A stretch of 64,000 nucleotides of DNA. Origin: Purpureocillium takamizusanense (lineage: Eukaryota; Ascomycota; Sordariomycetes; Hypocreales; Ophiocordycipitaceae). This document shows positions 47,023 to 55,757 of this stretch, one piece after another. Both the position numbers and the translations under genes were made by a program. The DNA is taken from contig NC_063069.1 in assembly GCF_022605165.1 (NCBI RefSeq), positions 2,666,001 to 2,730,000 on the forward strand, read 5' to 3'. Position 1 is the stretch's first letter. Every line of letters starts with the position of its first letter. The notes under the pieces are model-generated. The model was not told where the DNA came from. It saw nothing but the letters and a program-made list of their open reading frames with translations, and did not search any database.

Positions 47023-47406
47023 TCACTGGCAAACGTACCCCTTGCTGCTCTTGTCGAACGAGCAGGGGTGGCCTTCTTCCTCGCACTAGAGACGGAGCCG
47101 TTAGCCCCACGTTTGTTCTTCGAGCGGTCGGTGCCAGGTGTCGCTGCTGTGCTGTGAGGTGTGCACTCACCGGATAATTGCGGTGGCATTTGTACTTGTC
47201 GAACTCCTTCTTTTCTGCCTCGGTCTTCCCTGGATTCGTGAGGACGCAGGTAGATTCCTTCGACTTGCACCACTGTCATGGAAAGAGGTGCCTGTCAAAA
47301 TGCAGTCCATAAACATGTGGGAAGCAATTTGCCAACTTACGCCTTCATGAGAGGCGGAAACGCCGCCGCAAAGGAGGAAGAGGACAAGAGACGAGATGAG
47401 CTTCAT
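47023..47406 (-). CDS. small secreted cysteine-rich protein (three exons)
   Basis: Reconstructed on the minus strand: exons 47406-47341, 47272-47171 and 47085-47023, 76 residues. Both introns (68 and 85 nt) have canonical ends (GTAAGT...GACAG; GTGAGT...CTCTAG) and are phase 0. Exon 1 is exactly a signal peptide (MKLISSLVLFLLCGGVSA, then SHEG). Exons 2 and 3 carry six Cys (WCKSKESTC, KYKCHRNYP, CEEEGHPCSF, GYVC), which suits three disulphides. The pattern, with a signal peptide in its own exon and a short Cys-rich mature chain of about 58 residues, is that of fungal secreted effector-like or antimicrobial-like proteins. I do not recognise a named family and no function is claimed. No single ORF covers it. 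Confidence 0.68.
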
Positions 47407-48520
47407 GTCTGCACTCTTCTCCAAGTGATTCTCATGCTAGAAGTTGGAACCGAACTTGGAAGGCTCGCGGCTGCAAAGGAAAGACAAAGTCCTGGCTGCA
47501 TGCGCCTTAAATTATCGAGAGTGCGAGCATCATCCATGGCCGGCCCAACGCGTCGACTACGCGGCCTGTTGCTATTCAAGAGGGAAAAAAAAGTCTGCCT
47601 AGAATATTTAAAGTCGTTGTACGAAGTAGAAGTCGTCATGACGATAAAGCTCGGGCCAGACTCGGGTAGAGGACTTCATTTCTCATGTACAACTTACGTC
47701 CTGCGCTAGGGGTGCTTCGCAACCCAGCCGGTTTGAGCCAAGAGCACGGTGACTTATTCAACGGATGACCATGCCGACGAGCCAGATGTCTTCAAATCAG
47801 CATCGCGAGCCGAGGGAGCGGTATAGTCGACCAATACGTGGCTACGATGCTGTAGAGGGCCAGAAGTATTGCGGGAACACCATGAGCACTCATTTGTGTT
47901 TCACATCGGCGGTTGCGTTGGCAGTAACACCGTTCTGGGTCTGCTCATTGCGTCGTCCGTTTTTACATACGTACATGTATTTAGTGGGCTGCATTCGCCA
48001 TTGAGACAAGCATATAGCCGATATTTGTCGCAGTCTTGAAGCTGCATCGTGAAAGTGTTCTGTGGATAATATTTCGTATTTGGGTCGCATTTCGAGCTGC
48101 ACGAGGCGATACCAGGTTGGCAAGACTTCAGGCCGCCGCCTGGACGGCAAACGAAGACGGGATAAACTGCATCCTCTCCAGACGCGGCTCAAGCAAGCGC
48201 CGCTAGGAAGTCGGGCGACGAGTTCCGCGGTCCAATCCCGGGGCGGCAACGTCGACCCCCTCTTTCGCAGCGCACCACACAGAGGCCGTACGGGGGGGAA
48301 TTGCAAAGCTAGCGGTAGCGCGGCGTTTCATTGCCGCCTTTATCCCAGCCAGCTCTGTGGTTGGAGGGGTCGAGACCACTGGGTGGTTGTCTCTTCTCTC
48401 GCCAGCTCAGGTGGCTCGCGGCGCGCCGGCTCAGTCGAGCCTGGTGCGGTTCGTTGTCGCGGCGCTGATCACAGGCTAGCTGCGACTAGCAGGGCATTTG
48501 CCGGACGGTGGCTGATCAGG

Positions 48521-48592
48521 GAGGAGGAAGGAGGAGGAGGAGGGGGAGGAGGAAGGAGGAGGAGGAGGAGGAGGAGGAGGAGGAGGAGGGCG
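48521..48592. repeat. (GGA)n-rich microsatellite
   Basis: About 70 bp of imperfect GGA/GAG repeats, purine-only on the plus strand. Confidence 0.85.
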
Positions 48593-48742
48593 ATGATGAT
48601 TGCTGCAGGCGAAGCGAGCTGGGAGATGCGGTTGGGGATGGAGGGAGCCGGGTATCGGCGTTGGATATGCGCATCCGCAAGCGCTGTCTCGCGCTTGCCG
48701 CAAGATTCATGTCTGCGCCTGCCAACAGCAGGGAGCTGCGCT

Positions 48743-48764
48743 GTACGAAGTACGTACTTGGTAC
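48743..48764. repeat. inverted pair of GTAC motifs
   Basis: GTACGAAGTAC is followed directly by GTACTTGGTAC. The two halves form a 22-bp palindrome with one mismatched pair. Confidence 0.8.
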
Positions 48765-48913
48765 CTGTACATGTTGCATGGTGAGTACTACCTGGTAGGT
48801 ATCGTGCGTCCCAAAATACAATGAACGGAAAGACGCGTGGACACGACGGGTGCTCCTGCCCTTCCGACTCGAGCCCGCACGCTAGATTCAGAGCACTGAG
48901 TTGACGTGCCGAG

Positions 48914-48924
48914 GTACTTCGTAC
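48914..48924. repeat. GTACTTCGTAC motif (reverse copy)
   Basis: Exact reverse-complement copy in intergenic DNA. Confidence 0.8.
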
Positions 48925-49776
48925 CTTGGGTAGAAGATTAGGCCGAGGGACTTGCTGTACGGAGCCCCCTATCGGCTCTCACCTTTATGTCAACACCATA
49001 ACGAACTCCGCCCGTCGCCAGACCTGCTACGCATGCCATGACCACCGCGCCCTGTTTGTCCCCGGCTTGTCGATGCTACAGAGCTCATCCTGAGCGGAGA
49101 TTTCCGCGCGCATGTTCGCGTGTGGGCACCACAGCTGGCACCCCTGGGTGCGGGCGGCCCACATGGCGGCGGCAGAGGGATGACCTCGTCTTCAGCGGGG
49201 ACAGGCCGGTCCCCATGCCCTCCCTCCCTGGCGGTTGGTGGCCAGGGTGACAGGTGACAGACGGTGTCGAAAAGGCGTTGTGTCGCGTTGCGTTGCGTTG
49301 CGCTGACCCAGCTGCTGGCGTTCAGGGCACACGGCCCAAAGTGGGCACCGATACGCACGGCGGCCGTCGTCCGAACCGACATGGAGTGCGCCCTCACACA
49401 TGCCGTCCCCTTGGCTAGCGACAATATACGGACGGACGGCGTGCTAGTGGACGCAACTGGCCGATTGGGGTTGTTTTGCCTGTCTACTCACTGGTCCGCT
49501 CGAGTCTCCAACGTCCATCGTTCCGACGCAGTCCCTCTGCCTATCCCCCTCTTCTGGTGCTCATCTTCTCTCCGCCTGCAACCTCGTTTCTTCCTACCAG
49601 GAGCCTTCTGGCCGGCTCGTTGATTTTCTGGAAGCCTACGCCCCGCGTCAATTGGCCATCCAAGAGGTGCAAGCGAGCCTCCGCTTGCTCGCTGTTTCCT
49701 TCACCCGGCTCGGGCCGTCTCGTCTTCGTTTGACTGTGCGACGTGAGCTGTCGACACCCACGCAAAGGCCTGTGAA

Positions 49777-49797
49777 GTACGAAGTATTACGGAGTAC
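49777..49797. repeat. GTAC motif variant pair
   Basis: GTACGAAGTAT followed by TACGGAGTAC; a one-base variant of the motif beside its GGA-spacer form. Confidence 0.6.
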
Positions 49798-50228
49798 CCG
49801 GGTGCTCGCCAATTCTTGTTGGCTCGAGCGCGCGCGATTTTGACCGTACCGTGGTGGACGGACGAAGCCAACCGAACCCCCGGGGGCCATTTGTTTGTCC
49901 ACGGCATGGCATTGAAGCAACACTGAGTAATCCCCGTCGTGGCCTCTGCCCTATTCAGTCCAGTCTCCTCGTGACGCCAGCTTCACCACACATCCAGCCA
50001 TCGAAATCCACGACCCAGGGCAACTCGTTCATCTCACTTTCTAATCTTGCCTCAAACGCGAAGAAAACCAAAGGCAATCCTTGCCTGGTTCTGCGGCAGC
50101 CCGTGCTCGGTCTACCGGCAAAGGCGTTTCAAGTCAGGTCGCCGCCCCCATCGCCATTCGTCCATGCAACAGCCACCAACAGCCGTTTTCCCGCACCTGA
50201 GCACCCGCCGCCGCCGACGACCTTCAGC

Positions 50229-50582
50229 ATGTGTCGTATGGTTGTATTTACGGGCTCATGTACCCGCTGTGGCGACTCGCAGACGTGGGAGGACCTTACG
50301 CAGCATCTCTCATGCCTCGAGGCCAAAAACAACGGGAGCTTTGGCGAGTGCGAGGCCGGGGTCTTCTCCGAGCAACACGATTTTGATCATGAGTGCGAGC
50401 GATGTGCCGAAGAAGACGAAGGTGTGGGTGACATTGAGGACGAGGAGATGACATTTACCGCCTACTCAACAACGACCTCCACAGGCAAACGCGGCGCTGA
50501 CTCTACGACCACAAACGAATCCAGCAACGGCCGGAAGAAACAAAGGACGTCGGCGGAACCGACCGCTGAGAGTGCCGTATGA
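50229..50582 (+). CDS. small Cys-rich (MC-type) fungal protein with acidic tail
   Basis: Single exon, 117 residues from ATG 50229. The frame is open upstream but that part lacks protein-like content. The sequence opens MCRMVVFTGSCTRCGDSQTW, then EDLTQHLSCLEAKNNG, FGECEAGV, HDFDHECERCAEEDEG. Cys pairs (C-x-x-C twice) and His/Asp spacing suggest one or two metal sites. The C-terminal 50 residues are Thr/Ser-rich and end with a basic patch (GRKKQR) that could be a nuclear signal. This looks like a widespread short filamentous-fungal family without assigned function. It is convergent with the DUF829 hydrolase about 400 bp downstream. Confidence 0.65.
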   Translation: MCRMVVFTGSCTRCGDSQTWEDLTQHLSCLEAKNNGSFGECEAGVFSEQHDFDHECERCAEEDEGVGDIEDEEMTFTAYSTTTSTGKRGADSTTTNESSNGRKKQRTSAEPTAESAV

Positions 50583-50998
50583 TCTCTTAGCATCCGAACC
50601 AGAACAAGGAAGGCCGTTTGATGAATCAACACTGAACAAAAGGCGATCCATTATGCATGGTAACGGCGTTCACGTTGACTATTTGGAGTCTGCTCTCTTT
50701 CTTTGCGGCTGGCAATGCCATGGCAGGGCGGAGGGCGTGCCGGCAACGACCGCGACGAATCAGGGCTCGAATCCCGCCGGCGACCACCTAGGCACAAGCC
50801 GCGGCTTTGGGCTCGACGAACGAATGAGACTATAGCGAGGCGTTGGCATGGTTCAGTATTACGACTATCTGATTTTGTTTTAACCGCGCGCTCTTATGCT
50901 TGATTATACAGCCCGGAGGAATCCGTGTTGCAGACAGCGCGTCCTTGTTTATACGGGTCCCCTTTTTTTTTGGTCCGAAGCTATTAATTTATTGCTCC
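50583..50998. other. convergent intergenic region
   Basis: About 415 bp between two 3' ends. T-rich right half (around 50960-51000). No other feature seen. Confidence 0.5.
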
Positions 50999-51910
50999 TT
51001 ACGCCTCTGGATCCAACTCTATCAGATTTTCTTCGGCAAAGCTGCTGTGGCGGTCACCATCCCACGCGTCGCGCAGGGCGCGCCAGTAGCGCTCCGGCTC
51101 AGCCCTCGCCATGGCGACGTGCCTCGCCCCTTCGAAACGCTCAAGCCTCACGACGAAACCCGCCTCCTCGGCCTTGCGTGCATTGTCCTCGACGTCCCGA
51201 TAGTAGACCATGTCGTCGCCGGTGCCGTACAGATACGTGCGACGACACTCGCGGGAAGCCAGCCGTGGCGCACGGATGGCTCTTGCATTCTGGTTTTGTG
51301 CGGCGGGCAGGCGACGCAACGCATGGTAGATGCAGGCGACTGCGATGGCGCAGTGCACGAACGGCGAAGTCCACCACGGCAGGGTCTGCAGAAGCGCACG
51401 GTGGGTGTTGCGCCAGCGAAAGTAGCCCGGGCAGGAGTCGAACACGAGCACATATCGCGGCAGAGTCTCGAGGCCACCGCGCGGCCGCGCCGTGAGCATG
51501 TGCTTGAGATGGACGGCGGTGCTGATGCCGCCGTTTGAGAAGACCTGGACGAGTATTCGTGGCCATTGGCTGGCGCCCTCCTTCTCAGCGTCCTTTCCAT
51601 TTTCCGCGAGCGACCGCAGGATTGGTAGAGCGGGCCGCATGTCCCTGCGGGCGATCCACGGCAGCCATACTCGGGACAGCGGACACCGAATGAGAAGGAT
51701 GCGCGATGTCGGGAACAGGGCACGGTACTGCGCGATGTACTTGGCGATGTGTTCGTCTCGCGCGCCCATCCAGGAAAGCATCAGGATCATTTCCGGGTCT
51801 GAAGAGGACTGAGGGACGTGGCCCGGGTTTAGGTATGCGACCGTCGGGCTCAGGCGCTGCATGAAGCCGAGGGGGGCGGAGTCCGGGGGAGTATTGTAGT
51901 CGGACGCCAT
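50999..51910 (-). CDS. DUF829/TMEM53 (PaxU-like) alpha/beta hydrolase
   Basis: Intronless on the minus strand, 303 residues. The order of motifs fits the DUF829 family, which includes TMEM53 and the Penicillium PaxU: MILMLSWMGARDEHIAKYI near the start, VQVFSNGGISTAVHL with the nucleophile Ser125, VFDSCPGYFRW, YLYGTGDDMVYYRDVEDNA (acid near 232-233) and RFEGARHVAMARAEPERYW with His264. Family members are predicted hydrolases; nuclear-envelope association is known for TMEM53, and PaxU lies in an indole-diterpene cluster. Here no prenyltransferase, terpene cyclase or P450 gene is nearby, so a secondary-metabolite role is not supported by context. ATG 51910 is the only good start in frame. Confidence 0.82.
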   Translation of the reverse strand: MASDYNTPPDSAPLGFMQRLSPTVAYLNPGHVPQSSSDPEMILMLSWMGARDEHIAKYIAQYRALFPTSRILLIRCPLSRVWLPWIARRDMRPALPILRSLAENGKDAEKEGASQWPRILVQVFSNGGISTAVHLKHMLTARPRGGLETLPRYVLVFDSCPGYFRWRNTHRALLQTLPWWTSPFVHCAIAVACIYHALRRLPAAQNQNARAIRAPRLASRECRRTYLYGTGDDMVYYRDVEDNARKAEEAGFVVRLERFEGARHVAMARAEPERYWRALRDAWDGDRHSSFAEENLIELDPEA

Positions 51911-54301
51911 GCTTCTGGGCCGTGTATGACGGGAGGGATGTGTAGGTATTCAGGGCGTCGGCGACGGGGAGCGGTGCATCGCTCGCGGTTCGTAGTCGAA
52001 GCGGGTCGCCAGTACGAAGTACACCTTCTCGTGTGCAGCAAAACAAATGCAAGCGAAGATTACGTCGACACTACAAGCTTTTGTTGCATGCGAGACGCGT
52101 GGATGACGATGGCGCGAACAGGCGCGTGCGCAGCACGAATCCAAGAGGTGGAGCGAGGGGGAGATCAGCGCTGTTGGGGCCGAGGTCCGGAGTCACAATA
52201 CCTACGCATCAGCTTTCCCCAGACAAGCGGCGCCGCTCATGCGTGCCCTGGTGTGGGGGGCCAGCGTGGGCAGGGTACAGGGGTTGCATCGGATCCGGGG
52301 AAATTAATGCATCGGCGATGCCGGGCCAAGGGTGAGCCTCCTTTGCCTGTGGGTGAGGTGAGCCCACGGCCAACTGCCGTGCAGCACTTCTGGAAATGGA
52401 AAATGCCTCTCTGGTGAGACGACAAGGATCCCTCCAGGGTTAGTAATTAAGTCCATGGGATATACGGAGTATACTCTGGTGAACTATTCTGCGGCGCTGT
52501 ATGAAAGGAAGCAAAAGGCGGGTATTTTTTTTCTCACATTACTTTAGCGAAGGTTGTAAGCCAGCCTGTCGCTGGCATACGAGGTCCCGAGTTGCATCCG
52601 GTGCGACTACCACATTGGTGTTGCGAGCATCAACGCCGACGCCCACAATAGATGCCAGACAGTATTGGGAAAAGAGGAAAAGAGAAAATGTTTCGAATCC
52701 GTCTTGCCATTTACAGAGACGGTCGGTCGGACTGCCTCCTCGTCTCTGCGTATTCGCGGGAACCGACTGCGAGCATGGGTCGCGTCGCGGTGACATGGGC
52801 GGCTCAAATACTTGGCAGTTACCTCGTCCTTCTTAGTACCGAAGATGTAATGCGGCGCCGGTAGGGTCGCACAAACTCGCAGCAGATCTGGGGTCGGCGT
52901 GCTGCGCGTCAATCTCATGCGTGCATCTGCTGGTGCACCCCGCCTGCTCGCATATATACCCGTATGTACGAAGTAACAGTACGTATAGACGGGAGCGAGA
53001 AGCGAGAAAGGAGGGTGAGGGATTATGATGAGTAACCGCCTCGCCCCGATGAGCCGTTTCCTTCGAAACACGTGTAACGGTGAAAAGGGGAGATAGAGAC
53101 CGACCACATTACCCCGTATTGTTTACGCACCGAGGCGCTAGGTTTGCAGCCGCTGCTGATGGTTTGCGACAAGCGAGTCTCGACATGTATAAAAGCCGTT
53201 TGGAAGCATCGCACCGAGACGAGTGGACCCGGTGAGCTCTCACGGCGCTTCGTGGGAGGTATGTGTTTGCCGTCGGGAGTGATGAGGGCAAAGGAGGCGT
53301 CGGCGGGTTGCGTTGTGCAAGGCGCGTCGTCGAGGCTGGAACTCGTATGCGAGACCGGTCTCTGATCCCCGGGCGGGCGGCTGCGCACAACATGGTGATG
53401 GTGATGGTGGCGCATCGTTTCTGCGTTGTGTGAGGACTCGAGTCGGTGTACTCGGCATAGGGGCGGGTATGTCACCGTCGTGGTGCCGACGAGCATCTCT
53501 GTGATGACTGACGATGGCATGCACAGAATACGGCAATCTGTTGACCAATTCTCCGCGAGCACAACCCCGTGCCATGCCCCTGATTTCGAAGAACTGTACA
53601 CACTGATCACCACCAAGGACAGTGGACGAGGCAGTTTCATAACCAGCTGTCGGATGATGGCGTCAGTAGTACCTACTCTTGGGTCACCAGATGTCTCGCA
53701 GCTGTCTATTTGGGGCCGGCTGCCCGGCCGTCGATGCCTAGGCCCGGTACTGTGCCGAGATTACAGGAAGGAACAGACGGCACCTTGTGGCAAGCGCGCG
53801 TCACGGAGGCGACCCATGTTTGCTCATCATCGTACCATCTCGCTTGCCTGCTTGATAGGAAAGAGCGACTGCCCATGCTGTTGCCCACCTCAGCCATGCA
53901 AACTACAGGATCTTAGTGGCGATGGGCTGCCGTGTGCCTACTTCGGCTCTTTCGCCAGGACTCGCCAGGGCTCGGGACAACTTGTATCAGACACAAACAT
54001 ATCCCGTCCCTATCGATCCCGGCACCTGGCGTCATCTTTCCTTCATCCCATGTCTGGGCTGACTGGGGCCCATCTTGAGAGAGTCAGGTGTTCGGTCCTC
54101 CAGTTTCCTTCTGCCGTCTACGACTACCTGATAAAGCCCCGCGTCGTCAACCTCCCTCTCCTCACCTCTCACCTCTCACCTCTTGTCACCTCAAGCTCCC
54201 TCCCCCGAGTCCTACCGCTGCACTCGTTCAGGCCCAGCCAACTCCTTGCGGCGTAGGTATCCTTTCTTGTCCCTGGTCGTATTTGAGCCAGTGCCGGAAC
54301 C
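51911..54301. other. gene-free interval upstream of the protease
   Basis: About 2.4 kb. GTAC motifs at 52012 and 52966 (variant) and a TATACGGAGTATA palindrome near 52461. The open frame at 53023-53640 (minus) lacks recognisable content. Near the protease, a TGATAA GATA-type site lies at 54129 about 170 bp before the start codon, followed by CTCACCTCTCACCTC pyrimidine-rich leader. Confidence 0.45.
52012..52022. repeat. GTACGAAGTAC motif
   Basis: Exact copy about 100 bp upstream of the DUF829 gene start. Confidence 0.8.
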
Positions 54302-55757
54302 ATGAGAGCTCTCGCCTGGTTGTTGCTGCTGCTTGGCAGCATCCACGCCCTCGCCGCATCAGGCTCCCCTACGGATGGCGCATCCGTGCCCTGGGATATC
54401 TCCAAGCCCCTCAACGGCATCACCTTCGAGCGAGTCAAGGCCGTGAAGCCACCCACTCCCGATCGCCCAGCACCTCGCTTCTCCCGGCTCCACAACATCA
54501 AGGGCAGGCCTGGATCCTTCACCTCCGTCTCAGCTCATGGCCGGCTGCTGAGATCTCCGCCCGCGCACCACAAGCATGTGTACCAGAACATCAGCAGCGC
54601 CGGTGACTTCTCGACTCAGTATGCGATCCAGTGCGGTTGGGATGGCGTCCCGCTCTGGCTGCTTTTTGACACGGGCAGCTCAGACACGTGGGCCGTGAAG
54701 ACCGGTTTTCGTTGCAATGACGGAGTCGGAGGCGGCGACGACCAGGAGGCTTGCGGATTTGGCTCGCCAACCGTCAGCGACTTTAGTGGCGGGGCTATTG
54801 AAGACCTTCACTTCCTCCTCAAGTATGGCTCTGGCGAGAAGATTGTCGGCCCCATGGGCTATAGCGACCTTGCTTGCGGAGGTGTCCATGTGCCGAACCA
54901 GCAGGTTGGCCTCGCCAACGACACGTACTGGCATGGGAATAACTTCACCGTTGGCATCCTCGGACTTGCTTATCCCTCCCTCACCAGCGCGTTTTACGGA
55001 GATGTTGGTACCGAGGCTTCGTGGAACGCCATCTCTTACACACCGTTCTTGACCAATGCCATTGCGCAGGGCACAATCGATCCGGTTTTCAGCGTGGCTA
55101 TTCTGAAGAACTCGTCCGAGGGCATGCTCGCCTGGGGCGGGCTTCCACCCATCGATTGGCGGCGTGGTAGATACGCTGAAACCGACCTCATAATTGTACG
55201 CGACCGTCCGTGATGAAAGGCTCACAAGCTGATAATGATATCCAGGCAAACCTGATCGGCCAGTCAGAAACAGCGTGGAGATACTCGTTCTACACCATTA
55301 TTCCTGATGGCGTGCGATGGGCGCAGTCCACGGACACCACCAAGTTTCCGTACATTGTCGACACTGGCACGACGATGAACTATCTTCCGCCCCGTGAGTC
55401 TGCATCTCAAGTACACCTCGGGTTGTCGGTGCGGCCGCTGACCAAGACATAGCATTGGCTGAGGCAATCGCCATGGCCTTCCAGCCGAAGGCGGTTTACT
55501 TGTATCAGTGGGGAGCGTACTTTGCGCCTTGCAACGCGATTCCCCCTCGTTTCGCCATCATCATCTCTGGGGTGGAATTCCGGATCAACCCCGCGGACCT
55601 CATGTACCAGGATCTCAAGGATCCCCTAACGGGGTATTGCGCTGTGGCCATTGCCAGTGGAGGGGCCGGTCCTTATATTCTGGGTGATGTGTTCCTCCAG
55701 AACGTGGTGGCCGTCTTTGACGTTGGAGCCGCCCAGATGCGCTTCTACTCGAGGTAG
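54302..55757 (+). CDS. secreted pepsin-type aspartic protease (family A1)
   Basis: Three exons, 54302-55195, 55246-55393 and 55453-55757, 448 residues. Introns of 50 and 59 nt have GTACGC...CCAG and GTGAGT...ATAG ends and phases close. The first 19 residues (MRALAWLLLLLGSIHALAA) are a signal peptide, followed by a propeptide of about 70 residues. Both catalytic motifs are present: FDTGSSDTW (Asp123) and VDTGTTMNYLPP (Asp337). The flap region is LLKYGSGEKIVGPMGY, and GPYILGDVFLQN and VFDVGAAQMRFYSR form the typical end. Several N-x-S/T sites (NIS, NDT, NFT, NSS) fit secretion. No C-terminal GPI or transmembrane segment is visible, so it is probably extracellular. Substrate preference cannot be read from sequence. 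Confidence 0.9.

Larger units (their letters stand above)
47407..50228. other. gene-free interval with GGA repeat and GTAC motifs
   Basis: About 2.8 kb without a supported gene. It has GTAC motifs at 47619 (variant), 48743-48764, 48914 and 49777, a GGA-rich microsatellite at 48521-48592 and a GCGTT short repeat at 49281-49302. The last about 300 bp lead into the next Cys-rich protein gene. Confidence 0.5.

Noticed and set aside
50763..50775. GGGCTCGAATCCC resembling a tRNA B box
   Set aside because: No acceptor-stem pairing, A box or cloverleaf could be built around it.
53023..53640. 205-codon minus-strand frame
   Set aside because: No recognisable motifs, and it opens with an unconvincing N-terminus. 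A non-coding transcript cannot be excluded.
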